Made by a program: the position numbers and the translations under genes. Shown here one piece after another: positions 24,719-32,969 of a stretch of DNA of 64,000 nucleotides. The notes under the pieces are model-generated. The model had not been told where the DNA came from, ran no database searches, and was given only the letters and a program-made list of their open reading frames with translations. This stretch comes from Streptomyces sp. SID12501 (GTDB taxonomy: Bacteria; Actinomycetota; Actinomycetes; Streptomycetales; Streptomycetaceae). The stretch is from assembly GCF_010550245.1 (NCBI RefSeq), contig NZ_JAAGLU010000032.1, forward strand, positions 61,790-125,789. Direction: 5' to 3'. Position 1 is the first letter of the stretch, and the number at the start of each line of letters is the position of its first letter.

Positions 24719-25279
24719 CTAGACCGGCACTCCGGCCTCGGGCGCCGGCTCCCGCGTCACCAGTTGCGGTTGGGCCTGCTGGGGCTGCACCGAGGACGAC
24801 GGCTCCGCGATCGTCGGCTCCGGCGAGGACGGCGGAGGCGTGGGTGACTCGACCGTCGGTTCCGGCTCAGGCTCGGCGGTCTTCGTCGGCGTGGGCTGCG
24901 GCTTCGTCGGCGTGGGCGCTCCGGGATCGACGGGCCCGGCACTGCCGCCGCCCGGTTCGGCGGGCGGCGACGCGGGCGCGCTCTGCCCGGCGGACGGGGA
25001 GGCGCCCGGAGAAACGGGCGCCCCGCTGGCCCCCTTCGCGCCCCCCTTGCCCTTCCCGCGCCCGGACTTGCCGTCGCCCGCGGCCCCGCCGACCCACCCG
25101 TAGCCGCCCCCGCCGGTCGCCCCCGGCCCCCCGTCGGGGGCCTTCGCGCCCTTCTGACCGGCGGAGTGGGAGGGCTTGACCTGGCCGGCGTCGCCGTCGC
25201 CCACGCTCATACAGCCGGCGGCAGCGGCGACGGCCACAACCGTGGCGGCCAGTCGGACAGGTACATGCAAGGGGCGCAC
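24719..25279 (-). CDS. Pro/Thr-rich lipoprotein
   Basis: This 186-residue protein starts at GTG 25279 with GGAGG 9 nt upstream. Its signal ends in a lipobox (AAAAGC, Cys23), so it is probably anchored to the outer face of the membrane. The mature part is low complexity: Gly/Lys-rich, then a long Pro/Thr/Glu/Ser stretch with PTPTKPQPTPTKTAEPEP-like repeats that would span the cell wall. It has no folded domain that I can identify. It may be a short stalk protein or simply a fast-evolving species-specific lipoprotein. Confidence 0.72.
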   Translation of the reverse strand: MRPLHVPVRLAATVVAVAAAAGCMSVGDGDAGQVKPSHSAGQKGAKAPDGGPGATGGGGYGWVGGAAGDGKSGRGKGKGGAKGASGAPVSPGASPSAGQSAPASPPAEPGGGSAGPVDPGAPTPTKPQPTPTKTAEPEPEPTVESPTPPPSSPEPTIAEPSSSVQPQQAQPQLVTREPAPEAGVPV

Positions 25280-25412
25280 GGGCAGCCACCTCCGGTGGGG
25301 AGTCAAGGAGTCAACGTGCTCAACTCCCGTCGCCCACAAGAAGACACGCGCCCCTCAACAGCCTCCGCACGCCTGGCCCCATGACTCGACGACTCGATGA
25401 CTCCTCGGCCCG

Positions 25413-25763
25413 TCAGCCGTAGCCGAGCGCGTGCAGCCGCTCGTCGTCGATCCCGAAATGGTGAGCGATCTCATGTACGACGGTCACCTCGGTCTCCGCG
25501 ACCACGTCGTCCCGTGTCTCGCACATGCGCAGGGTCGGCCCCCGGTAGATCGTGATCCGGTCGGGCAGCACTCCCGCATACCACTCCCCGCGATCGGTCA
25601 GCGGCGTCCCCTCGTACAGCCCGAGCAGCTCGGGCTCGTCCGCCGGGGGCTCGTCCTCGACGAACACCGCGACGTTGTCCATCAGCCTCGTCAGCTCCGG
25701 CGGAATCCGGTCGAGGGACTCGGCGACCAGTTCCTCGAACTCCTCGCGCGTCATCTCCAGCAC
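25413..25763 (-). CDS. Minimal zincin metallopeptidase family protein
   Basis: This 116-residue acidic cytoplasmic protein has the motif VVHEIAHHFGIDDERL near its C-terminus. This is an extended zinc site (HExxHxxGxxD) typical of the small actinobacterial mini-zincin family (formerly DUF1025). The N-terminal half (REEFEELVAESLDRIPPEL) is the conserved opening. The substrate is unknown. A second in-frame start 3 codons in is equally possible. It is divergent from the phosphoesterase gene. Confidence 0.88.
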   Translation of the reverse strand: MLEMTREEFEELVAESLDRIPPELTRLMDNVAVFVEDEPPADEPELLGLYEGTPLTDRGEWYAGVLPDRITIYRGPTLRMCETRDDVVAETEVTVVHEIAHHFGIDDERLHALGYG

Positions 25764-25878
25764 ACGCCCATTGTCCGGTACGAGCCGCCCGTACGGGGGT
25801 CACGGACCCGCGCTCTGCGGAAAGCCGTGCTCTGTGTCACCCCGCTTAGCCGCGTCCCGCTTTGGGCATACGGGACCA

Positions 25879-27516
25879 ATGGCACGCGTACCCGCCAACA
25901 CCCCGCACCCCGAAAGCCCCCGCACCACCCCCGGCCGCCTCACCCGCCCCCTGACCGCCCTCGCCGGCCCCTACCGCGCCCGCCGCGCGCATCCGGCCGC
26001 CGAGCTGGTCCATCCGCCGCATCCCTGGACCCGCGCCCTGGGCCTGGTCGCGGTGGTCCTTCTGGGTGCCTGGCTGGGCCTGCTGATCGTCGGCAACGTA
26101 CGCGCGCCGGTCGGCCCGATGAACACCACGATGACCCTGCGCCCGTCCCTCACCGGCGGCACGAAGATCAACGTCTCCCCGCTGGGCGCCCTGGAGCTGA
26201 ACAGCCACACCGCGCCGGTCCGCCTCGACGTGAACGTCGACCAGCTCGACCCGGTCCGCTCCCAGGCCCTCGTCGACCACCCCGAACGTCTCTCCGGCCT
26301 CCAGGACGAGGTCGCCGAGGACGTCGGGCACGGCACCCTCGACCTGGCCGTCCGCTCCTGCGTGGCCGTCGTGTCCGGGGCCACCGCCCTCGGCCTCGCG
26401 GTCTACCGCCGCCCGCGCCGGGCCCTCGCGGCCGGCGGCCTCGCCCTCGCCCTCCTGATGGCGTCGGGAGCGACGGCGTACGCGACCTGGAACCCCAAGT
26501 CGGTCCTGGAACCGAAGTTCTCCGGGCTGCTGTCCTCGGCCCCCTCCCTGGTCGGCAACGCGCGCAGCATCGTCACCGAATTCGACGTCTACCAGAAGGA
26601 GTTGGCGCGCCTGGTGACCAACGTGACGAAGCTGTACGACGTCACGTCCACGCTCCCGACCTACCAGCCCGACCCGGCCACGATCCGTGTCCTGCACGTC
26701 TCGGACATCCATCTCAACCCGGTCAGCTGGAAGATCATCGCGTCGCTGGTGAAGCAGTACGACATCAACGTGATCGTCGACACGGGCGACACGATGGACC
26801 ACGGCACGGCGGCCGAGAACGGCTTCCTGGACCCGATCAGGGACCTCGGGGCCCCGTACGTCTGGGTGCGCGGCAACCACGACTCGCGGCTCACCCAGCG
26901 CTATCTGCAGCGCATGAAGAACGTGCACGTCCTGGACGACGGCCAGTCGGTCGACGTCGGGGGACTGCGCTTCGCGGGCATCGGAGACCCGGCGTTCACC
27001 CCGGACCGCGCGGCGGGCGAGCAGGACGGCGGCCGGGATCAGGAAGTGGCGGGCGACCGGCTGGCCTCGGCCATCCGCGACCAGCGGACCCTTGGCACCC
27101 CGGTCGACATCGCGATGGTCCACGAGCCGGACGCGGCCCGGCGGACGGACGGCGTGGTCCCGCTCGTCCTGGCGGGGCACCTCCACCACGCGGAGATGGA
27201 GGTCATGAAGTACGGCACCCGGCTGCGCATCGAGGGCTCGACGGGCGGCGGCGGACTGCGCGCCCTGGAGAAGCGGAACCCGGCCCAGATCGAGGCGTCC
27301 GTCCTCTATCTGGACCGCGACACGCATCGTCTGCAGGCCTGGGACGAGATCAAACTGGGCGGCCTCGGGCTGACCACGGCGGAGGTGAGCCGCCATCTGC
27401 CGAAGGAGAACCAGCCGGGCGCCACGCCGGTTCCCTCACCGTCGACTTCGGGCTCGACTTCACCCTCGACTTCGGCCCCGACTTCACCTTCACCGTCCCC
27501 CGTTCGGAGCCCGTAA
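25879..27516 (+). CDS. Membrane metallophosphoesterase
   Basis: This 545-residue protein has an N-terminal half with membrane segments, including ALGLVAVVLLGAWLGLLIV and ALAAGGLALALLMASGA. The second half carries a calcineurin-like phosphoesterase core: SDIHLNP, DTGDTMDHG, GNHD and GHLHHAE, giving the metal-binding Asp, Asn and His residues in order. The C-terminus is a Ser/Thr/Pro tail. The active domain probably faces outward, and the substrate is unknown. ATG 25879 begins MARVPANTP. The upstream in-frame extension overlaps the divergent gene. Confidence 0.87.
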   Translation: MARVPANTPHPESPRTTPGRLTRPLTALAGPYRARRAHPAAELVHPPHPWTRALGLVAVVLLGAWLGLLIVGNVRAPVGPMNTTMTLRPSLTGGTKINVSPLGALELNSHTAPVRLDVNVDQLDPVRSQALVDHPERLSGLQDEVAEDVGHGTLDLAVRSCVAVVSGATALGLAVYRRPRRALAAGGLALALLMASGATAYATWNPKSVLEPKFSGLLSSAPSLVGNARSIVTEFDVYQKELARLVTNVTKLYDVTSTLPTYQPDPATIRVLHVSDIHLNPVSWKIIASLVKQYDINVIVDTGDTMDHGTAAENGFLDPIRDLGAPYVWVRGNHDSRLTQRYLQRMKNVHVLDDGQSVDVGGLRFAGIGDPAFTPDRAAGEQDGGRDQEVAGDRLASAIRDQRTLGTPVDIAMVHEPDAARRTDGVVPLVLAGHLHHAEMEVMKYGTRLRIEGSTGGGGLRALEKRNPAQIEASVLYLDRDTHRLQAWDEIKLGGLGLTTAEVSRHLPKENQPGATPVPSPSTSGSTSPSTSAPTSPSPSPVRSP

Positions 27517-27564
27517 ACCGTTTTGGCGAACCCCCCTGGCATCACCTATGCTTCTCACGTCCTC

Positions 27565-27637
27565 GCCCCCATCGTCTAGCGGCCCAGGACGCTGCCCTTT
27601 CAAGGCGGTAGCACGGGTTCGAATCCCGTTGGGGGCA
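27565..27637 (+). tRNA. tRNA-Glu (anticodon UUC)
   Basis: The 73-nt cloverleaf has acceptor arms GCCCCCA/TGGGGGC, anticodon loop CTTTCAA and T-loop region CGGGTTCGAATCCCG. Discriminator A is at 27637, and CCA is not encoded. Confidence 0.95.
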
Positions 27638-27651
27638 CAGATAAGTACGGT

Positions 27652-27682
27652 TGGCGGCATCCCGCATCAGGGGTGGCCGCCA
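27652..27682 (+). terminator. Hairpin after tRNA-Glu
   Basis: TGGCGGC (27652-27658) pairs with GCCGCCA (27676-27682), with further internal pairing. TTTCGT follows. It is convergent with the minus-strand gene ending at 27724. Confidence 0.65.
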
Positions 27683-27723
27683 TTTCGTGCGTTACAGGCG
27701 TTGCGGACCTCACGACTCGAAGG

Positions 27724-27993
27724 TCAGGCGGGCGGCTCGTCGGGGACGGGTTGCTCAGGGCGTTCACTGCCGGAGTGCGGTGCGCCTCGCTTGCCCGTGC
27801 CGGCTTCGTCCGTGTCGGGGATCTCGGGGTCGTCCGCCTCGGTGGCCGCCGGGTCGGCGTCCACCTCCCAGGGATCGTCGGCGGCGCCCGTCTGCTGGTC
27901 GGGCATGTCCCTCGGGACGGGGCTGGGCCGGGAATCCTGTTCCTGCGCTCCGTCTCTGTCGCCCTCGGGAGTGTTGGTGCGGTAGTCGCTCAC
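27724..27993 (-). CDS. Small acidic disordered protein
   Basis: This 89-residue protein is rich in Asp, Glu, Pro, Gly and Gln, with no hydrophobic core, so it is probably intrinsically disordered. It begins SDYRTNTPEGDRDG. The start lies behind an AAGGGG sequence. I recognise no family. Codon usage is typical of the host. It sits alone between tRNA-Glu and a regulator gene. Confidence 0.6.
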   Translation of the reverse strand: MSDYRTNTPEGDRDGAQEQDSRPSPVPRDMPDQQTGAADDPWEVDADPAATEADDPEIPDTDEAGTGKRGAPHSGSERPEQPVPDEPPA

Positions 27994-28105
27994 AGCGCTG
28001 CCCCTTCGTCGGCGGGCCCCGGTCGCACACGCGAGTACCCGGGCGGGCGCCCGCTACTACTCCGGCAAGAGCAGAACCACCACCTCCACGACGCCCTGCG
28101 GGACG

Positions 28106-28477
28106 TCACTGGTCGTCTTCGGGGCTCCTGGCGTGCGGAGCCGTCGCCTGCAGCTCGCGCCGGCCTTCGGCGTGCGCGTCGTCGTGTCGCGAGAGGAGGG
28201 ACAGCAGCTCCGCCACGCGCAGCCCCTCGTCGGCGGGGTGCCGCAGGATGGTCCCGTCCTCGATCTGGTACGCGTTCGAGCGCCCTTGACGGGTATGGGT
28301 GAGATAACCGGCCGTCTCCAGATCCGCGACGATCTTCTGAACGGCACGCTCGGTGAGCCGGCAACGGGCGGCGATGTCACGGATGCGGATGGTGGGATTC
28401 TCCGCGATCGCAGCCAGCACACGGGAGTGGTTGGTGAGGAACGTCCAACCGGTATGCGACTCGGGCACTTCAGGCAT
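28106..28477 (-). CDS. Winged-helix MarR/HTH-type regulator
   Basis: This 123-residue protein has a winged helix-turn-helix over residues 10-85. NHSRVLAAIAENPTIRIRDIAARC and RLTERAVQKIVADLETAGYL give the recognition helices, and a GRSNAYQI wing follows. The C-terminal part is charged. The ligand and targets are unknown. ATG 28477 is the chosen start; an upstream GTG at 28504 is possible. It is divergent from the STAS-ANTAR gene, with an imperfect inverted repeat between them. Confidence 0.85.
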   Translation of the reverse strand: MPEVPESHTGWTFLTNHSRVLAAIAENPTIRIRDIAARCRLTERAVQKIVADLETAGYLTHTRQGRSNAYQIEDGTILRHPADEGLRVAELLSLLSRHDDAHAEGRRELQATAPHARSPEDDQ

Positions 28478-28494
28478 GACGACAGGATAGGCCG

Positions 28495-28513
28495 TTTGAT
28501 TCACGTATTCAAA
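28495..28513. promoter_or_regulatory. Imperfect inverted repeat, candidate operator
   Basis: TTTGA and TCAAA half-sites flank a 9-bp centre in an AT-rich stretch between the winged-helix gene and the divergent STAS-ANTAR gene. It could be the regulator's own operator. This is based on symmetry and position only. Confidence 0.35.
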
Positions 28514-28610
28514 AGGCTGAACTTGGTTTCATGTATCTCTTGACGTACAAGGCTTCCTGGACCGACGCTTGAGGAGCCACGTACTGCCCGATGCCTACGG
28601 AGTGGCCGCG

Positions 28611-29390
28611 ATGTCGGACCGTGCAGTTACCACGCAGCTCACAGTGGCGGACGAAGTCCGCCCGGCACCCCTGCTCGGCATCGAAACACGCCCTGCGGGC
28701 TACGCGACACTCGTCGTGGTGACGGGGGCGATCGACCTCGTCACGGAGCAGTCACTCCACAACGGTCTGAGCCAGGCCCTTGCCCGTTCGGAGCGCGCCA
28801 TCGAGCTCGATCTGAGCGGCGTCGACTTCTGTGACTGCTCCGGACTCAACGTCCTGCTCCGCGTGCGTAAGCGCGCCCTCGACGAAGGCAAGATCATCAC
28901 CATCAGGTCGGCGGGCACCGCGATGCTCCGGCTCTTCGCGATCACCGGCACGCTGCCGCTGTTCGCCGGCCCGGACGACGCCGACGAACCCGCCGACGCG
29001 AGCGGGGCCGGCGAATCCGGCCGGGCCCCGGACACACGCCCCGCCGTGCCACTCTCCCTCGGGACGGACATCGCGCCGCTCGACGAGACGGACCAGGACC
29101 TGCGGATCGAGGTGGTCCAGCTCCGGCGGGCCATGCAGACACGGCCCGTCATCGACCTCGCGCGGGGCGTCCTCATGGCGTCTTTCGGGCTGAGCGCCGA
29201 GGACGCCTGGAACGTGCTGGTCGCGGTCTCCCAGAACACCAACACCAAGCTGCACGAGGTGGCCGACAACCTCATCGGCGCCGTCACGGGCGACGCGCTC
29301 CCCGAGGCGCTCCGACTCCAGATCGCCAAGACGGTCGCCGGCCTCCGGGCCCTGCCGGAGGATCCGTCGCCTCCTGGCCCTCACCCGTGA
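28611..29390 (+). CDS. STAS-ANTAR fusion protein
   Basis: This 259-residue cytoplasmic protein has a STAS (anti-sigma antagonist) domain at about residues 20-120 and an ANTAR RNA-binding domain at about 186-236, separated by an acidic Ala-rich linker. In the STAS motif FCDCSGL, the position of the phosphorylated Ser of SpoIIAA is Cys76, with Ser77 next. ANTAR is recognised from VIDLARGVLMASFGLSAEDAW and NTKLHEVADNL. It may link partner switching to antitermination. I start at ATG 28611, with GGAG 8 nt upstream; a TTG at 28569 would add 14 residues. Confidence 0.87.
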   Translation: MSDRAVTTQLTVADEVRPAPLLGIETRPAGYATLVVVTGAIDLVTEQSLHNGLSQALARSERAIELDLSGVDFCDCSGLNVLLRVRKRALDEGKIITIRSAGTAMLRLFAITGTLPLFAGPDDADEPADASGAGESGRAPDTRPAVPLSLGTDIAPLDETDQDLRIEVVQLRRAMQTRPVIDLARGVLMASFGLSAEDAWNVLVAVSQNTNTKLHEVADNLIGAVTGDALPEALRLQIAKTVAGLRALPEDPSPPGPHP

Positions 29391-29436
29391 CGATGTCGCG
29401 TCAAAAGACCCAGCAGACCCAGCGGACTCGGCAGCC

Positions 29437-29625
29437 TCAGCCGCGATCCCGCTCGTCCGAACGCACGGCCTTCTCGGCGCGCTCCTGAGCCTCTCCCCTT
29501 GTCTTCTTGGCCTTGCCGCGAGCCTGTTCCAGCTTGCCTTCGAGTTCCTGCTCGTGGTCGCTCGTGGCCTTGCCGGCCAACTCCTTGGCCTTGCCCTTGA
29601 TCCTGTCGGTACGGCCCTTGTCCAC
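29437..29625 (-). CDS. CsbD-like stress protein
   Basis: This 62-residue highly charged helical protein has the opening DKGRTDRIKGKAKELAGKAT that defines the CsbD family. Members are abundant under general stress, but their molecular role is unclear. The start is GTG 29625, with AGGAGG at a good distance; an adjacent GTG at 29628 is too close. It follows the Ppx/GppA gene by 59 nt on the same strand and is probably co-transcribed with it. Confidence 0.88.
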   Translation of the reverse strand: MDKGRTDRIKGKAKELAGKATSDHEQELEGKLEQARGKAKKTRGEAQERAEKAVRSDERDRG

Positions 29626-29684
29626 CACGGCTCCTCCTGGGTCGGGCCAGGTCGGGGCGACTCGCCCGCCGAGGCGCCGGCGGC

Positions 29685-30692
29685 TCAGGCCTCCGGCGTC
29701 GCGATCCGCAGCGGCGTCGGCCCCACGGGCACTGCCTCGCCCCGCTCCTGGGTGGTCTCCGCCCACCACGACGCACCGTCCTCGACGCACCGCAGCAACA
29801 CTCCTTCGCGGATGGCCCACGGGCAGATGGTCAGCGTCTCGATGCCCGTCAGCTTCATCGCCGTGTGCCCCACCACCGCTCCGGCCAAACTCTGCAGGGC
29901 CCGAGGCGCGGAGACACCGGGAAGCATCGCCCGCTCGGCCGCCGGCAGGGCCGCGAGCCGGGGCAGACAGGCGCGGAGATCCCCCCGGGACAGCTGCCGC
30001 GCCACGAACACACCCCGGCGACCGGGCGGGGCACCGCAGAGCCGGGCCAGCTGCTCGAAGGTCCGCGAGGTCGCCACCCCCACGTGGGGCCCCTCCCACC
30101 TCAGCCGTGCGGCCACGTCCCGCAGCTGATGGCGCACCCGGCGGCGCAACGCCCTCAGGTCCTCCTCGGACGGCGGGTCCTGCCCGCCGAGGAACTCCCG
30201 GGTCAGCCGGCCCGCGCCGAGCGGCAGCGACGCCGCGAAGTCGGGCAGCCTGCCACGCCCGAAGGCCACCTCGAGGGAGCCGCCGCCGATGTCGAACAGC
30301 ACAAGAGCCCCGGCACGCCAGCCCATCCACCGCCGGGCACCGAGAAAGGTGAGCTCGGCCTCGACCTCTCCCGGCAGCGTGCACAGTCGTACGCCGGTCT
30401 CGTCGCGCACGGTCCGCAGCACGTCGAGCCGGTTCGGCGCGGCGCGCACGACAGCCGTCGCGAAGGCCAGCGGTTCTCCCGCCCCCCACCGCTGGGCGGT
30501 CTCGTCGGCAGACGCGACCGCCTTCACGAGCTGCCGCACGGACTCCTCGGGGATCACTCCGCCGGGTTCCGCCTTCTCGGCGAGCCGCAGCTTCCACTTC
30601 GCCGTGTGCGCCGGCAGGGGAACACCGTTCCGGGTGTCCGCGACCACCAGCCGAACCGTGTTCGACCCCACGTCCAGCACGCTCATCCGCAT
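29685..30692 (-). CDS. Ppx/GppA-family phosphatase
   Basis: This 335-residue protein of the actin-like ASKHA ATPase fold matches exopolyphosphatase / pppGpp phosphohydrolase family members. It shows LDVGSNTVRLVVAD at the start (phosphate 1 loop), FDIGGGSLEV in the middle (phosphate 2) and LAGAVVGHTAMKLTG near the C-terminus. Length matches the two-domain short form common in actinobacteria, lacking the extra C-terminal domains of E. coli Ppx. Upstream codons to 30866 are low-complexity, so the ATG at 30692 (or 30686) is preferred. Confidence 0.88.
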   Translation of the reverse strand: MRMSVLDVGSNTVRLVVADTRNGVPLPAHTAKWKLRLAEKAEPGGVIPEESVRQLVKAVASADETAQRWGAGEPLAFATAVVRAAPNRLDVLRTVRDETGVRLCTLPGEVEAELTFLGARRWMGWRAGALVLFDIGGGSLEVAFGRGRLPDFAASLPLGAGRLTREFLGGQDPPSEEDLRALRRRVRHQLRDVAARLRWEGPHVGVATSRTFEQLARLCGAPPGRRGVFVARQLSRGDLRACLPRLAALPAAERAMLPGVSAPRALQSLAGAVVGHTAMKLTGIETLTICPWAIREGVLLRCVEDGASWWAETTQERGEAVPVGPTPLRIATPEA

Positions 30693-30960
30693 GGGACCCG
30701 GAGTACCCGGCGCCGCCTCCTCCACTCCCTCGGATCGACCGCGGGGGTGCCCGGGAACCGGACGGCACGGCCCTCGACCTGCACTGTCGTGTGCGCCGGC
30801 CATCGCCCGTGGTCTGATACGCTTTTCCAGCGACATCGGCCCGCCGGCCAGCCTCGAACCGGTCACTCAGAACCACCGGATCGGTGAAGGCGAGCAGGCG
30901 GGAAATCCCGTTGGGAGCACGCGGAACGGTGTGCGAGACTTACTTCGCGCACAACAGCAA

Positions 30961-31035
30961 GGTCCTGTGGAGCAGTTTGGAGTGCTCGCCACCCTGTCAA
31001 GGTGGAGGCCGCGGGTTCAAATCCCGTCAGGACCG
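30961..31035 (+). tRNA. tRNA-Asp (anticodon GUC), copy 1
   Basis: The 75-nt gene has GGTCCTG/CAGGACC acceptor arms, anticodon loop CTGTCAA and T-arm GCGGGTTCAAATCCCGT. It appears identical over its full length to the gene at 37101-37175. The 268-nt region upstream, back to 30692, has no other gene and presumably holds the tRNA promoter. Confidence 0.95.
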
Positions 31036-31047
31036 CTGAGGTTACAT

Positions 31048-31061
31048 GTTTCACGTGAAAC
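31048..31061. promoter_or_regulatory. parS-like centromere site
   Basis: GTTTCACGTGAAAC is a perfect 14-bp palindrome. In context the 16-mer TGTTTCACGTGAAACC matches the ParB-binding parS consensus of Streptomyces and other bacteria at 15 of 16 positions. It lies in the 31-nt gap between tRNA-Asp and tRNA-Phe. Confidence 0.8.
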
Positions 31062-31066
31062 CTCGT

Positions 31067-31140
31067 GGCTGGGTAGCTCAGTTGGTACGAGCGATCGCCT
31101 GAAAAGCGATAGGTCGCCGGTTCGATCCCGGCCCCAGCCA
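31067..31140 (+). tRNA. tRNA-Phe (anticodon GAA)
   Basis: The 74-nt cloverleaf has GGCTGGG/CCCAGCC acceptor arms, anticodon loop CTGAAAA and T-arm TCGCCGGTTCGATCCCGGC. Discriminator A is at 31140. It is followed 8 nt later by a strong terminator, so it is probably co-transcribed with tRNA-Asp copy 1. Confidence 0.95.
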
Positions 31141-31148
31141 CATCGCAC

Positions 31149-31182
31149 GAAGACCCCCTCCGGTTGTCCGGAGGGGGTCTTC
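31149..31182 (+). terminator. 15-bp perfect hairpin after tRNA-Phe
   Basis: GAAGACCCCCTCCGG and CCGGAGGGGGTCTTC pair perfectly around TTGT. It terminates the tRNA-Asp/tRNA-Phe transcript. Confidence 0.88.
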
Positions 31183-31238
31183 GTCGCTCACCGTGGGCCA
31201 CTGCGGAGCCGTGGCCCACCGAGAACCATGGGGGGTTC

Positions 31239-32888
31239 TTGAGACACAACATCAGGGGGATGGTGACGGCCGGTGCCGTCCTGCTCTCCACTTTCGCCAT
31301 ACCCGGCGCAGCCCACGCCGCCGCTCCGGTGGTCCAGGAGGCGTCCAGCGACTTCACGGACTGGTCGGTCATCGACGTACGCCTCAACCACGGCAGCGTG
31401 GTCGGCGAGGACGTCAAGAAGATCACCGCGAAGCTGCGCCCGCTCGGCAGTGCCGAGACGGACACTCCGGTGGCCACGATCACCGACTTCACCGAGACGT
31501 ACCGGGCCAGCCCCTGGGAGGGCACCTGGTCCTCACAGCCCGTCCACCTGGACACTCTCGGCGAGTACACGATCGACGTCGAGGCCACGAACAGCGGCGG
31601 CGAGACCATTGTCCAGCGGAACGCGGGTGTGCTGCGCTACCAGAAGCAGCCCGTGATCACGAACTTCACCGTCACACCGACCACGCCGAACATCGACGCC
31701 AAGCTCGTCACGGCCTCCGGTGATCTACTGCTCCGCGATCCCAGCACCCGCGCGACCGAGGCCATGCCCAGTGCCTCCGTCTACATCGACCTCGGCGATT
31801 CGGTCGAGGAGACCGTCACCACGGACGACCAGGGGCACTTCTCCCTCGCCCGTGAGGTGAGCGAGGGCGGCTGGGCCCGAGCCCAGTACCGCGGCGACCT
31901 GGGCTACGCCACGGTCCCCTTGGTCGCGATCACCCCCAAGGCCGCCCCGACCCGCCTGATCCTCGACAAGAACAGCTTCCATCTCGTGACCAACGCCGAG
32001 ATGAAGGTCACCGGGCGGCTGGAGTACCGGAGCGGCAGCGAGTGGAAGCCGCTGGCGGGCATCCCGCTGCAGCTGGACTACAAGAACAGCAGCATTACCG
32101 ATGCGACCGACGCCACCACGAACGCAGCCGGCCGCTTCACCTTCGTCCGGCGGGTGGACGGCGACACCACGTTCGAGGTGGGCTTTCCGCCATACCCGTA
32201 CAACGCCTGGATCGTGCGGACCGCGACCGCCGATGTGAAGGTCAAGGTCACCTCGACGAGCAGGTTCAGCGAGTTCACGGCCGCGCAGGACGAGCGGGCC
32301 CAGCTCGACATCACCGGCATCGTGCGCCTGGCCGGCAACGGCTACAGCGGCCGGATCAAGGTCGACATCCAGCGCTCCGCCAACGGCAGGAACGGCTGGA
32401 TAACCAAGAAGACCGTGACGACCGGCTTCGACGAGCAGTTCATCGTGGAGCGCCTCCGGGGCGACGCTGACGGCTACTGGCGACTGCGGTACGCCGGCGA
32501 TTCCGCCCGGGACTTCAAGGGCACCACCAGCGTGGCGGTACGCCGGGTGAGGGCCCTCACCCGGATCATCAGCGCGAACGCCACCCCCGAGCCGGTCCGC
32601 AAGGGCGCGACCCTCACCGTGAAGGGCGTCCTCCAGGAGGCGAAGCCCGCGAGCACGGTGGGCTGGACGAGCTGGAAGGCGTACGGCGGCAAGTGGGTCC
32701 AGATCCTGTTCCGGCCGAAGGGCGAGAACACCTGGTACCTGATGGGCACGGTGAAGACCGGGCGCAACGGCTCCTTCGCCAAGGGCATCAAGGCGCCTAT
32801 GGACGGCACCTGGGTGCCGGTGCATCTGGAGCCGGACAGCAGGCATTTCGCCGGCGCCGGGGCCGAGGACTACGTCGACGTGCGGTAA
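31239..32888 (+). CDS. Secreted beta-repeat (Ig-like) protein
   Basis: This 549-residue protein has a probable signal peptide from TTG 31239 (RHNIRGMVTAGAVLLSTFAI, cleavage near AHA-A). The alternative ATG 31260 lacks the basic N-region. The mature protein is a chain of beta-sandwich-like units, each with strands such as VPLVAITPKAAPTRLILDK and a GRFTFVRRVDGD turn reminiscent of carboxypeptidase-regulatory or Ig-like domains. No enzyme motif is present. It probably acts in the envelope or medium; similar proteins in Streptomyces are uncharacterised. A 20-bp terminator follows. Confidence 0.7.
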   Translation: MRHNIRGMVTAGAVLLSTFAIPGAAHAAAPVVQEASSDFTDWSVIDVRLNHGSVVGEDVKKITAKLRPLGSAETDTPVATITDFTETYRASPWEGTWSSQPVHLDTLGEYTIDVEATNSGGETIVQRNAGVLRYQKQPVITNFTVTPTTPNIDAKLVTASGDLLLRDPSTRATEAMPSASVYIDLGDSVEETVTTDDQGHFSLAREVSEGGWARAQYRGDLGYATVPLVAITPKAAPTRLILDKNSFHLVTNAEMKVTGRLEYRSGSEWKPLAGIPLQLDYKNSSITDATDATTNAAGRFTFVRRVDGDTTFEVGFPPYPYNAWIVRTATADVKVKVTSTSRFSEFTAAQDERAQLDITGIVRLAGNGYSGRIKVDIQRSANGRNGWITKKTVTTGFDEQFIVERLRGDADGYWRLRYAGDSARDFKGTTSVAVRRVRALTRIISANATPEPVRKGATLTVKGVLQEAKPASTVGWTSWKAYGGKWVQILFRPKGENTWYLMGTVKTGRNGSFAKGIKAPMDGTWVPVHLEPDSRHFAGAGAEDYVDVR

Positions 32889-32902
32889 CACGCATCACAG
32901 GC

Positions 32903-32946
32903 ACGAAACGAGGGGCGGACGCAAAAGCGTTCGCCCCTCGTTTCGT
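32903..32946 (+). terminator. 20-bp hairpin with AAAA loop
   Basis: Arms 32903-32922 and 32927-32946 pair over 20 positions with one G-U wobble, after the secreted protein gene and before hrpA. Confidence 0.88.
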
Positions 32947-32969
32947 CGAGGTGAGATCCTGGGTCAGGT

